Assembly (NCBI GenBank): GCA_030824175.1
Contig: JAVBYH010000388.1
Location: 1 to 20,486, forward strand
Length of the DNA stretch: 20,486 bases
Direction of reading: 5' to 3'
Source: Bacteroidota bacterium
GTDB taxonomy: Bacteria > Bacteroidota > Ignavibacteria > UBA10030 > UBA8401
In this document: positions 8,655 to 17,600 of the stretch, piece after piece
Layout: every line of letters begins with the position of its first letter
How positions within the stretch are numbered: the stretch's first letter is position 1
Notes under the pieces: generated by a model
Databases searched by the model: none
The model's input: only the letters and a program-made list of their open reading frames with translations
What the model was told of the DNA's origin: nothing
Translations under genes and position numbers: made by a program

Positions 8655-8656
8655 CA
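8629..8656. repeat. Short dispersed-type repeat overlapping a gene 3' end
   Basis: The segment CGAGATTCCTCGCTGCGCTC plus GGAATGACA resembles a repeat I recall from many bacterial and metagenomic contigs, whose opposite strand reads TGTCATTCCGAGC. It has a hairpin with outer arms ATTCC/GGAAT. It spans the last coding residues and the TGA (8652-8654) of the second GH144-like gene. Only one copy is visible here, so its repetitive nature rests on recollection, not on this window. Confidence 0.55.
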
Positions 8657-8721
8657 GATGTAGCGATACGGATGACAAATTTATTGTTACGAAAAATTTA
8701 TCGCCAACGACCTTGAACTCT

Positions 8722-11436
8722 ATGTCCGACTTTACGCTGACCCTCGACCCATCGCTCGCACGCTGCACCGCTTCGCTCAACGGCACATGGGAGATCGCCG
8801 GGGGCGATGCCGCCGCGGCCTCGATGCCGTTCACGTGCACGGTGCCGGTGCCGTCGCTTGTGGACTGCGCGGAGCCGCCGTACCCGTGGCGGGAGTACGA
8901 CTATCATTGGTATCGCGCGCGCTTCACCCTGATGGGTGAGGGCACGCTGCGCAGTCTCTTCCTGAAGATCCATCAATGCATGTACGGCACCGTCGTATGG
9001 GTGAACGGAGAGAAGGCGGGAGGTTCCATCAGCTGCTACACGCCGCAGGAATACAGGATCGACGAACTGTGCAGCGACGCCGGTCCGAACGAGATCCTCG
9101 TCCGCGTCGGCACGAAAAAAACGCTGCCCCCTGAAAGTGCGGTCGGCCGTGACCAGGAAAAGGACGTGTACATCCCCGGCATCTGGGGCGACGTTGAGCT
9201 CATCGCCTGCGGCGAGGTCCGTGTGAATGCGGTACAGACCGTGCCGCACCGCGAACGCGCGGTGGCCGAGGTGCGCGTGACGATTGAAAATTATTCCTCG
9301 TCATCGCGGCACGTCACGGCGATCGGATCGGTGCGCGAGAAAAAAACGCTCCGCGAGGTCTCGGATCTCATCCCGAAACATATCGCCCTCACGGCGTACG
9401 GCACGGAACACATCGTCTTCCAGATCCCGATCGAGGGCATGCAGCTCTGGAGCCCCGAATCGCCGTTCCTCTACGAGGCCGTTGTGGCCGTGCAGGAAGC
9501 CGACATGATGCACGATGAGGCGCACGTCGTGTTCGGCATGCGCGATTTCACCATTGTCGGCCCGAATTTCTATCTTAACGGGAAGAAGATTTTCCTGCGC
9601 GGCAGCAACATCGCTCTCCACCGCTTCTTTTCCGACAGGCAACGCGGACTGCTGCCATGGGACGAGGAGTGGGTGAAAAAAATCCTCATCGACATTCCGA
9701 GGGAACACAACTTCAATTTTTTCAGGAACCACATCGGCCCGCTCTATCACCGATGGTACGATATCGCCGACGAGCACGGCATCCTGCTCCAGAACGAATG
9801 GCAGTTTTGGTGCTCAACCGGATCGAAGCGGCAGATCGCGAAGGAATTCACCGAGTGGATCGCCGACGCATGCAATCATCCGAGCATCGTCATGTGGGAC
9901 CCGCTCAACGAATCCTCCGACGACGTCATCCGCTACGAGGTGGTGCCCGAAATGAAGCGGCTCGATCCCACCCGACCGTGGGAATCGGTGGACTGCTTCG
10001 AACAGCATCCGTACATCTACTCGCTCGGCATGGTGCTCAACAACAGGAAGTTCGGATTCACCAATGCGCTCGACGAGATCGAGCATTCCCCGACTCCGTC
10101 CGTTGTGAACGAGTTTCTGTGGTGGTGGCTGAATACGGAGAATGAACCGACGTCGCTCATGGAGGGTGTCACGGAGCGCTGGCTCGGACGCACCTGGTCC
10201 CGCGACGACGTCGTCCGCCGGCAGTCGTTTCTGGCGCAGGAGCTCATCGAACTTTTCCGCCGCATGCGCGTGAAGGCCATACAACCGTTCGTCTACCTCA
10301 GCAACAACGACGGGCCGACGGGCAACTGGTTCGAAGGGTCGATCGCGGATGCGCGTCCGAAACCCGTGCTCTCGGCGCTGAAGAACGTGTTCGCGCCGTT
10401 CGGCCTGAGCATCGAGCTCTGGGACCGCCATTTCACCGCCGGAGCCGTCAAGGATGTCCGCATCTTCCTCTTCAACGATACGCAGGCGGAGAGGCGCGGA
10501 ACGCTCCGGGTCTCGATCTCCCGCGTCGGAGAGGGCGGCGAGGTTCTGCCGTCTGTCAACGCGGACATGTTCAACGTCGTCGTGCAGAATGCCGATACCG
10601 CGGTCGTTACGGTGACCGTCCGCGTCCCGGTCACGCCGGGTACGTACATGCTCCGCGGTGAACTCTTCCCCGAACCAGACGCATCGCTGCTCGCCGCCAG
10701 AGCGGACGTGCGGGAAGAGGAGCCGTTCATCGCGGTGAGTGAAAAGGTGATGCATGTCTTCACGCCGGTGAGAATACCGCCCCGCATACACCGGGAGCAG
10801 TGCGCCGTGCTCGATCCGAGCGGCGAGATCCAGGCGTATCTCGGACTGCAGGATCGCGGCACGCTCATCGGCGCTGATACCACCGTGCTCATCACGCACG
10901 GAAACGTCGTCGCGCACGGCGTGTACCAGGATGCGCTGGACGAAATCTCGGCGTTCGTGCGCATGGGCGGCACGCTCGTCGTCATCGAACCGGAATACAA
11001 GGTCGTCGGCTCTGCCGTTGTACCGATCGTGAATGGCGTCGACCTCTCCATCGCGTTCAGACCCGACGTCGATAAGGGCGGATACGATTCCTATGTGTTC
11101 GCCGAGGACGAAACGCATCCGCTGTGGAACGGCCTCCGGAAGGAACATATGATGATGTTCAACGGCGCGTACGGAGGCGAGGTCGTGTCGCAGTACGATG
11201 TGACGCCGTCGGTGCACCACCGGGTTCATGCGTCGTGCGGCCTCGGACTGGCCGTACGGGCGCTGGTTGAAATACAGTACGTGAAGGGCACGATTCTCGT
11301 GTCGCGTCTCCAATGCCGCGGGCGTCTCGCGGACGGACCCGGTTCGCAGAACCTCTACGCCCGACGCGCCGATCCGGTGGAGCAGCGGCTGCTGAATAAT
11401 CTGATCGAGTATGCCGTCGCGAAGACGAAAATGTAG
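8722..11436 (+). CDS. Cytoplasmic GH2-fold glycosidase with C-terminal amidotransferase-like region
   Basis: 904 residues from ATG 8722 (an in-frame TTG at 8713 is possible; no strong Shine-Dalgarno is seen for either). GH2 layout: jelly-roll sugar-binding domain (about 8-170, SLNGTWEI...YHWYRARF...WVNGEKAG), Ig-like domain (about 170-282, ending QLWSPESPFLYEA...FGMRDF), and TIM barrel (about 283-555) opening FYLNGKKIFLRGSN. The expected acid/base is E397 in WDPLNES and the nucleophile E464 in VVNEFLWWW. After the barrel comes a beta-rich region, then a Rossmann-like stretch (DTTVLITHGNVVAHG...ISAFVRMGGTLVVIEPE, about 719-757) resembling class I amidotransferase-like or beta-galactosidase trimerisation folds. 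No signal peptide, so it should act on imported oligosaccharides. Specificity (glucosidase, galactosidase, mannosidase, other) cannot be read from sequence. The TAG stop lies in the first bases of a palindromic element. Confidence 0.83.
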   Translation: MSDFTLTLDPSLARCTASLNGTWEIAGGDAAAASMPFTCTVPVPSLVDCAEPPYPWREYDYHWYRARFTLMGEGTLRSLFLKIHQCMYGTVVWVNGEKAGGSISCYTPQEYRIDELCSDAGPNEILVRVGTKKTLPPESAVGRDQEKDVYIPGIWGDVELIACGEVRVNAVQTVPHRERAVAEVRVTIENYSSSSRHVTAIGSVREKKTLREVSDLIPKHIALTAYGTEHIVFQIPIEGMQLWSPESPFLYEAVVAVQEADMMHDEAHVVFGMRDFTIVGPNFYLNGKKIFLRGSNIALHRFFSDRQRGLLPWDEEWVKKILIDIPREHNFNFFRNHIGPLYHRWYDIADEHGILLQNEWQFWCSTGSKRQIAKEFTEWIADACNHPSIVMWDPLNESSDDVIRYEVVPEMKRLDPTRPWESVDCFEQHPYIYSLGMVLNNRKFGFTNALDEIEHSPTPSVVNEFLWWWLNTENEPTSLMEGVTERWLGRTWSRDDVVRRQSFLAQELIELFRRMRVKAIQPFVYLSNNDGPTGNWFEGSIADARPKPVLSALKNVFAPFGLSIELWDRHFTAGAVKDVRIFLFNDTQAERRGTLRVSISRVGEGGEVLPSVNADMFNVVVQNADTAVVTVTVRVPVTPGTYMLRGELFPEPDASLLAARADVREEEPFIAVSEKVMHVFTPVRIPPRIHREQCAVLDPSGEIQAYLGLQDRGTLIGADTTVLITHGNVVAHGVYQDALDEISAFVRMGGTLVVIEPEYKVVGSAVVPIVNGVDLSIAFRPDVDKGGYDSYVFAEDETHPLWNGLRKEHMMMFNGAYGGEVVSQYDVTPSVHHRVHASCGLGLAVRALVEIQYVKGTILVSRLQCRGRLADGPGSQNLYARRADPVEQRLLNNLIEYAVAKTKM

Positions 11437-11509
11437 GGCGAAACGGCGTTTCGCCCGGTTCGAATAGTGTACGATCGATCGACAGGGCGAAATATCATTT
11501 CGCCCTACA
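11432..11509. repeat. Composite palindromic element, copy A (78 bp)
   Basis: It starts TGTAGGGCGAAAC and ends ATTTCGCCCTACA, giving terminal inverted repeats of 12 bp (TGTAGGGCGAAA / TTTCGCCCTACA). Each end also folds on itself: 11436-11444 pairs with 11448-11456 and 11485-11493 with 11497-11505, both 9-bp stems with 3-nt loops. The centre includes the palindrome CGATCGATCG. Copy B at 14581-14659 has near-identical ends and a partly diverged centre. The GH2 stop codon (11434-11436) falls inside the left end. Nothing else is seen between the GH2 gene and the transporter except an A tract. Confidence 0.85.
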
Positions 11510-11525
11510 AAAAAAACTACTGCCA

Positions 11526-12812
11526 ATGAAATTCTCGTTACACCACCGATTGCACCTCGTCGCCGCATGCGCGGCGCTCCTGCTTGTCGCCTCGTGCCGC
11601 ACCGCCGACACGGGCACAACCGTCGTCACATTCTGGGGACTCGGAGCCGAGGGCGAGAAGGTGAAGGCACTCATTCCGGAGTTCGAACGGCTGCACCCGG
11701 ACATCACCGTGCGCGTGCAGCAGATCCCGTGGACGGGCGCGCACGAGAAGCTCCTCACGTCGTACGCGGGAAATTCCTCGCCCGACATCTGCCAGCTTGG
11801 AAACACATGGGTGCCGGAGTTCGCCCTCCTGCACGCGCTCGAGGACCTTTCGCCGTGGGTCGCTCGCTCGGCGGCGATCCGTACGACGGACTACTTTCCC
11901 GGCATCCTGGCGACGAACGTCATCGATTCGCTTCTCTACGGCATCCCGTGGTACGTCGATACGCGCGTGCTGTTTTATCGCTCGGACATCCTGGCCCGCG
12001 CCGGGTATCCCGGGGGGCCGAGGACGTGGAGGGAATTGCGCGCCGCCTGCGAGACGATCGTCTCGAACAAATACGCGCAGTACGGCATCTTCATGCCGAC
12101 GACGGAATGGGCCCCGCCGGTGATCTTCGGCGTGCAGAACGGATCGACGCTCCTGAAGAACAACGGCACGGAGGGGGATTTCAGCGGCCCCGCCTTTCGC
12201 GACGCCTTCCGGTTCTACATCGGCCTCTTCGACGACAAGGTCGGCCTCTCCACTGCGACCGACGTCTCGAACGTCTTCCAGTCGTTCAGCGAGGGATACT
12301 TCGCGATGTACATCACCGGCCCGTGGAACATCGATGAATTCAAGAGGCGCCTTCCCGCCGCCATGCAGGACAAGTGGATGACCGCGCCGCTCCCGTCGCC
12401 CGATTCCGTGTATCCGGGGGCATCGCTCGCCGGCGGTGCAAGCCTCGTCATGTTCCGGTCATCGAAGCACAAGGACGCGGCCTGGAAGTTCATCGAATAT
12501 CTCTCCGACAAGAGCGTGCAGACGGAGTTCTATCACGTCACGGGAAATCTTCCGGCCGTGCGCGAGGCGTGGCGCGACACGTCGCTTGCGAACAACGTGT
12601 ATGCGCGCGCATTCTTCACGCAGTTCGAACGCGTCGTGCCCACGCCAAAGGTTCCCGAGTGGGAACAGATTGCGATGAAGATGCAGGATTATGCCGAAGC
12701 CGCCGCGAAAAAAACGATGACGCCGGACCGGGCCATGGAGGCGTTCGACGGCGACGTCTACCGCATTCTCGAAAAACGCCGATGGATGATCGACAAAAGG
12801 AAACACGAATGA
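11526..12812 (+). CDS. Family 1 extracellular sugar-binding lipoprotein of an ABC importer
   Basis: 428 residues. The N-terminus (MKFSLHHRLHLVAACAALLLVASC) ends in a lipobox with C24 as the predicted lipidated residue. The mature protein has family 1 solute-binding features: VVTFWGLGAEGEKVKALIPEFERLHPDITV, then LLTSYAGNSSPDICQLGNTWVPEF, YGIPWYVDTRVLFYRSDIL, and YITGPWNIDEF followed by LAGGASLVMFRSSKHKDAAWKFIEYLS. Such proteins capture mono- or oligosaccharides for MalFG-type permeases. The gene overlaps the first permease by 4 bp (ATGA), so the three genes are co-translated. The binding specificity is unknown; by position the likely ligand is an oligosaccharide from the GH144-like enzymes. 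In Listeria innocua a binding protein of this class serves sophoro-oligosaccharide uptake, a useful parallel rather than proof. No clear Shine-Dalgarno precedes the ATG. Confidence 0.92.
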   Translation: MKFSLHHRLHLVAACAALLLVASCRTADTGTTVVTFWGLGAEGEKVKALIPEFERLHPDITVRVQQIPWTGAHEKLLTSYAGNSSPDICQLGNTWVPEFALLHALEDLSPWVARSAAIRTTDYFPGILATNVIDSLLYGIPWYVDTRVLFYRSDILARAGYPGGPRTWRELRAACETIVSNKYAQYGIFMPTTEWAPPVIFGVQNGSTLLKNNGTEGDFSGPAFRDAFRFYIGLFDDKVGLSTATDVSNVFQSFSEGYFAMYITGPWNIDEFKRRLPAAMQDKWMTAPLPSPDSVYPGASLAGGASLVMFRSSKHKDAAWKFIEYLSDKSVQTEFYHVTGNLPAVREAWRDTSLANNVYARAFFTQFERVVPTPKVPEWEQIAMKMQDYAEAAAKKTMTPDRAMEAFDGDVYRILEKRRWMIDKRKHE

Positions 12813-13708
12813 CAACAATGCGCGAGTCCCTTCGGCGTCAGATGCTCACGGCGTACCTCTTCCTGTTCCCGGCATTGAGCACGCTCTTCGTGTTCTTCTT
12901 CCTGCCGGTGATCGCGGCGCTCCTGCTGAGTCTCACCGACTTCGACATCTATTCGCTCGCCGATTTCGGCAACGCGCGCTTTGTCGGCCTCAAAAATTAC
13001 GTCGACCTGTTCAACGACCCGCTCTTCTGGAAGGCGCTGAAGAACACGCTTTACTTCGTCGCCGTGGGCGGGCCGCTCTCGGTCGTCACCTCGCTCGGTG
13101 CCGCGCTTCTCGTGAACTCGCGCACGGTGAAGTTCAAGGGCCTCTTCCGGTCCGTCTACTTCCTGCCTGTCGTCACGACGCTCGTCGCCGTCTCGATTGT
13201 CTGGCGTTTCCTGTACCATCCCCGGTACGGCATGCTCAACTATCTCCTCTCGCTCGTCGGCATCGACCGGATCGACTGGCTCGGCGACCCCGTGTGGGCG
13301 ATGCCGGCCATCATCCTCCTGGCTGTCTGGAAGAACTTCGGCTACAACATGATCATCTTCATCGCCGGGCTCCAGAACATCCCGGAATACCTCTACGAGG
13401 CGGCGCGGCTCGACGGCGCGTCGGCCCGGCAGCAGTTCACGATGATCACGGTGCCCATGCTGGCGCCCACGACGTTCTTCGTCGCCATCATCACGATGAT
13501 CGGGTACTTCCAACTCTTTGCCGAGCCGTACGTGATGACGGACGGCGGACCGCTCCAGTCGACGATGAGCGTCGTGCTCATGATGTACAAGACCGGCTTC
13601 AAATGGTGGAATATGGGATATTCCGCCGCGGTCGCATTCGCCCTCTTCGCGATCATCGCCGGGGCCACGATCATCCAAATGAAACTTCAAAAACAATCAC
13701 ACGAATAA
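12809..13708 (+). CDS. Sugar ABC transporter permease, MalF/UgpA type
   Basis: 299 residues from ATG 12809, which overlaps the stop of the binding-protein gene as ATGA and has AAAGG 8 nt upstream; the frame is open much further 5' but only as a shadow of the previous gene. Six hydrophobic segments are visible: AYLFLFPALSTLFVFFFLPVI, TLYFVAVGGPLSVVTSLGAALL, SVYFLPVVTTLVAVSIVW, WAMPAIILLAVWKNFGYNMIIFI, TTFFVAIITMIGYFQLF and AAVAFALFAIIAGATII. The EAA loop that docks the ATPase is EAARLDGASARQQFTMITVPML (from E197). This forms half of the inner-membrane channel. The stop overlaps the next start by one base (TAATG). Confidence 0.93.
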   Translation: MTTMRESLRRQMLTAYLFLFPALSTLFVFFFLPVIAALLLSLTDFDIYSLADFGNARFVGLKNYVDLFNDPLFWKALKNTLYFVAVGGPLSVVTSLGAALLVNSRTVKFKGLFRSVYFLPVVTTLVAVSIVWRFLYHPRYGMLNYLLSLVGIDRIDWLGDPVWAMPAIILLAVWKNFGYNMIIFIAGLQNIPEYLYEAARLDGASARQQFTMITVPMLAPTTFFVAIITMIGYFQLFAEPYVMTDGGPLQSTMSVVLMMYKTGFKWWNMGYSAAVAFALFAIIAGATIIQMKLQKQSHE

Positions 13709-14526
13709 TGCGCATCGTCTCCAGAATATTCCTTTACGCCGTCCTCATTCTCGTCGCGATATCGACACTCGCACCCGTGGTGTGGATGGTCTCGGCGTCG
13801 TTCATGCCCGCGGGCGAAGCGGCGCAATATCCGCCGTCGTTCTTCCCGCGCCACGTGACACTCGAGCATTATACGGCGCTCTTCACGCGGCTCAACCTGG
13901 CGAAGTACGCGCTCAACAGCGCCGTGCTCTCCACGCTCATCACCGCCGTGAGCCTCTTCGTCAACTCGATGGCGGGCTACGCATTCGCAAAATACCGCTT
14001 CGCCGGCCGCGAGAAGATCTTCCGGCTGCTCATCACCTCCATGGTCGTGCCGGCGCAGATCACGATGCTGCCGCTGTTTTTGATGATGAACAAGCTGGGA
14101 CTCGTGAACACGTATTGGGGACTTGTGATCCCGGGCATGGCGAGCATCTTCGGGATCTTCCTGATCCGCCAGTATGCGCTTTCGATACCCGACAGCCTCA
14201 TCGAGGCGGCGCGCATGGACGGCGCCACCGACTTTGAGATTTATTGGCGCATCATTCTTCCGCTCTGTAAGCCGATCCTCGTCACGCTCGCCATCTTCAC
14301 GTTCATGGGAACGTGGAACGACTTCCTCTGGCCGCTCATTATTATGACGGACGACTCGATGTATACGCTGCCGGTTGCGCTTAACAACCTGATGGGCGAA
14401 CATACGCTCGACGTCGAGCTCATGATGGCGGGAAGCGTGTTGACGATCCTCCCGGTGATGATCGTCTTCGTCGTGATGCAGAAATATTATATCGAGGGCA
14501 TCATGATGGGGAGCGTGAAGGGATAA
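13708..14526 (+). CDS. Sugar ABC transporter permease, MalG/UgpE type
   Basis: 272 residues from ATG 13708, overlapping the preceding stop by one base. The N-terminal segment IFLYAVLILVAISTLAPVVWMVSASFMP is the usual MalG-like opening. Further membrane segments and the EAA loop (EAARMDGATDFEIYWRIILPL, from E166) follow, and the protein ends YYIEGIMMGSVKG, the common C-terminus of this subfamily. It pairs with the upstream permease. No ATP-binding subunit follows; a MsmK/UgpC-type ATPase must be encoded elsewhere if the importer is functional. The gene ends 54 bp before a composite palindromic element. Confidence 0.93.
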   Translation: MRIVSRIFLYAVLILVAISTLAPVVWMVSASFMPAGEAAQYPPSFFPRHVTLEHYTALFTRLNLAKYALNSAVLSTLITAVSLFVNSMAGYAFAKYRFAGREKIFRLLITSMVVPAQITMLPLFLMMNKLGLVNTYWGLVIPGMASIFGIFLIRQYALSIPDSLIEAARMDGATDFEIYWRIILPLCKPILVTLAIFTFMGTWNDFLWPLIIMTDDSMYTLPVALNNLMGEHTLDVELMMAGSVLTILPVMIVFVVMQKYYIEGIMMGSVKG

Positions 14527-14527
14527 C

Positions 14528-14548
14528 GGGCAAGTTGACAGCTCGCCC
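14528..14548. repeat. Degenerate hairpin after the permease operon
   Basis: GGGCAAGTT pairs with AGCTCGCCC across the loop GAC, with one A-C mismatch and one wobble. It resembles a decayed member of the GGGCGA...TCGCCC hairpin family and sits 2 bp beyond the stop codon. Only a weak CTCTT follows, so a terminator role is uncertain. Confidence 0.45.
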
Positions 14549-14580
14549 TCTTAATGACATCGAATGTGGATGAAGTCCAG

Positions 14581-14659
14581 TGTAGGGCGAAACGGCGTTT
14601 CGCCCCGGTTAAACCATCGTACTGTCGTTCGACAGGGCGAAATATCATTTCGCCCTACA
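14581..14659. repeat. Composite palindromic element, copy B (79 bp)
   Basis: Same structure as copy A at 11432-11509 and in the same orientation: left hairpin 14585-14593 with 14597-14605, right hairpin 14635-14643 with 14647-14655, and TGTAGGGCGAAA / TTTCGCCCTACA ends. The ends match copy A exactly, while the middle (about 14606-14628) has diverged. The two copies bracket the ABC importer operon. No clear target-site duplication is visible at either copy. Confidence 0.85.
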
Positions 14660-14684
14660 AAACAATCGTAAAGGATGCGTAGTT

Positions 14685-17600
14685 ATGCGTGGATCACTGC
14701 TTGTCGTGTTTCTGTTCATCGCCGCCGTGCATGGGCCGGCGCAGGAGCGCACGCTCGACGCATTCGACACACTCGACGGCTGGGCGGCCTTTGCGTCGGA
14801 CGGCGTGCGCTCGTCGATCGGCTCAGCGCCGGGACTCTCCGGGAGGTGCATGAAGATCGATCTCGAGTATCTCGGCGGTTCCGGGTACGGCGGCGCCGTG
14901 AAGGCGATGCCGATGGCGCTGCCGGCAAACTATGCCTTCTCGTTCTACGTGAAGGCAAGCATACCGGTGAACAATTTCGAGATCAAGCTCTCGGACACGA
15001 CCGGCGACAACGTATGGTGGGTGAACAAGCGGAGCTTTACATTCCCGAACGAATGGAAAAAGATCACGATCCGGAAGCGGCACCTTTCCTTCGCGTGGGG
15101 ACCCGCCCCGGCTGCGGCGATTCCGTTCCTCGGCAAATTCGAATTCACCGTGACGACAGGCACGGGCGGGAAAGGTACTGTCTGCATCGACAGTCTCACA
15201 ATCGAGCCGCTCGAGGAGGAGACGCAGTCGTTTCCCCCTGTCACGGCGGAGTCTGCCGTGAATCCGGCCGGCGCGCATCTCGTTGTGGATGGCAATCCGG
15301 CCACGGCATGGCGCTTCGATCCGGACGGCACAACGGCGGAGCTCGTGCTGAACCTCGGCAGGCGCCGCGAGTTCGGCGGCATGATCCTGGACTGGGAACG
15401 GGATGCGCACGCTGTCGCGTACACAGTGTCCGTGTCGGCCGACGGCGCGGTGTTCACCGAACTGGCGAGAGTGGACGGCGGGAACGGCGGCCGCGATTAT
15501 CACTACATGCCCGAGGCCGAGGCGCGTTTCATAAAGATCGCGCTGACGCGGTTCGCGGGGCCGCATGCGGCGCTCGCGGCCGTCTCGGTGGAGCCGCTTG
15601 CGTTCTCATCGACGAAGAACGCATTCTACGAGCGCATCGCCCGCGATGCACCGCGCGGATACTACCCGAAATATTTCAAGCCGCAGGCGTCGTACTGGAC
15701 AGTTTTTGGCGCGCCGGGAGACGACAAGGAGGGACTCATCAACGAGGAAGGCATGTTCGAAACGGACAAGGCGGCATTCTCGATCGAACCGTTCCTCTTC
15801 GCCGACGGCGCATTCATCACGTGGCACGACGCCGCGCGGACGCAGTCGCTCGAGAAAAAATATCTTCCGATCCCGTCCGTGCAGTGGAAGGCGCGCGGGC
15901 TCGAGTTGACGACGACAGTCTTTGCCGAAGGGGAAGCGCGGGCCTCGACAATCGTCGCCTCGTACCGCCTCGTGAACCGCTCGGCGTCGCGCTCGCGCGG
16001 CAGTCTCTTTCTTGCGCTGCGTCCGTTTCAGACCAATCCGCCGTATCAATGGCTGAACACATCCGGAGGCCACGCCCCGGTTCGGTCCATCGAGTACGCA
16101 TCCGAAGACATCCGCGTGAACGGCTTGCAGACGGTCGTTCCGCTCACGCGTCCCGACGGCTTCGGCGCCGCACGGTTCGAGGAGGGGGACATTACATCAT
16201 ACATCTCGAACAATCGTTTGCCCGGGCGCACGTCCGTTGTCGATGCATTCGAATGCGCGAGCGGCGCGCTCCGCTACTCGTACGATCTCGCGCCGGGAGA
16301 AACGAAGACCGTCGCGCTCGTCATTCCGTTTCATGCCAGGCCCGCCGGGCTCAGGGCGAACCAGACGCCGCGCGCGGCGGCGGCCCTCGTCGCCGAAAAA
16401 TTCGCCGCGACGGCGCGCACATGGGAGGCGAAGGTGGGCGGATTCGATATCACACTGCCGCCGGAAGGAGAACGCATCATCACCACGATGAAGAGCATGA
16501 TCGCGTACATCCTCATCAATCGCGACGGGCCGGCGATTCAACCGGGATCGCGCTCGTATGAACGGGCATGGATACGCGACGGCGCGCTCACGTCCTCAGC
16601 GCTGCTCCGCCTCGGCGATACGACCGAGGTGCGCGAATACATCGACTGGTATGCCCGCTTCCAGTATCCCGACGGCAAGATACCGTGCGTCGTCGATTTC
16701 CGCGGCGCCGATCCGGTGCCCGAGAACGACAGCCATGGCGAGTTCATCTTCGCCGTGCTCCAGCATTACTATTTCACGCACGACAGTACGTTCCTCCGCT
16801 CGAAGTATCCGAACGTTACGGCGGCCGTGGATTACATCGTATCGCTGCGCGCGAAACGCATGACGGAGTATTACCGGAACGGCAACGATTCGCTCCGCTC
16901 GCTCTACGGACTGTTGCCCGAATCCATCAGCCATGAAGGCTACTCGGCGAAGGCGATGCATTCGTACTGGGACGATTTTTTCACGCTCAAGGGACTGAAA
17001 GATGCCGCGCAGATCGCCCGGATCCTCGGCGACGACGCTCGCGCGACTGCGTATGCCGCCCTGCGCGACGACTTCCGCAGGACGCTCTACGAATCGATCC
17101 GCCTCGCACGCGAACGCATGCGCATCGCGTACATTCCCGGATGCGCCGAGCTCGGCGATTTCGACGCCACCAGCACGGCAATCAGCCTGTATCCGGCGGG
17201 CGAGCTCGCGCATCTGCCGAGGCCGGCGCTCGATTCGACGTTCGAAAAATATTATTCCTTCTTCGAACGGCGCAAGCGCACACGAACATATTTCGACTAT
17301 ACGCCGTACGAACTCCGCGTCTGCGGCAGCATGGTGCAACTCGGCAGGAAGGACCGCGCGCACGAGATGCTCGACTGGTTCTTACGCGATCAGCGCCCCG
17401 GCGCATGGAACCACTGGGCCGAGGTCGTCTACTGCGACTCGACGCTCCCGCGTTTTATCGGAGACATGCCCCATACGTGGGTCGGGTCCGAATATCTCAA
17501 TGCCGTGCGCGCCATGTTCGCCGGCGAGGAGGACGACAGTGTGTTGGTGGTGTGTGCCGGACTCCGTGATTCGTGGCTTCGGTCGACGTCCGGAATTGCC

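Noticed and set aside
9814..11619. 601-codon - strand frame opposite the GH2 gene
   Set aside because: Composition is typical of antisense frames in GC-rich DNA (repeated R, H, D, V), it crosses the intergenic palindromes, and the GH2 frame explains the region.
11432..14659. CRISPR array or IS element suggested by repeated palindromes
   Set aside because: Only a few copies at irregular spacing beside genes, no regular spacers, no transposase and no clear target-site duplications.
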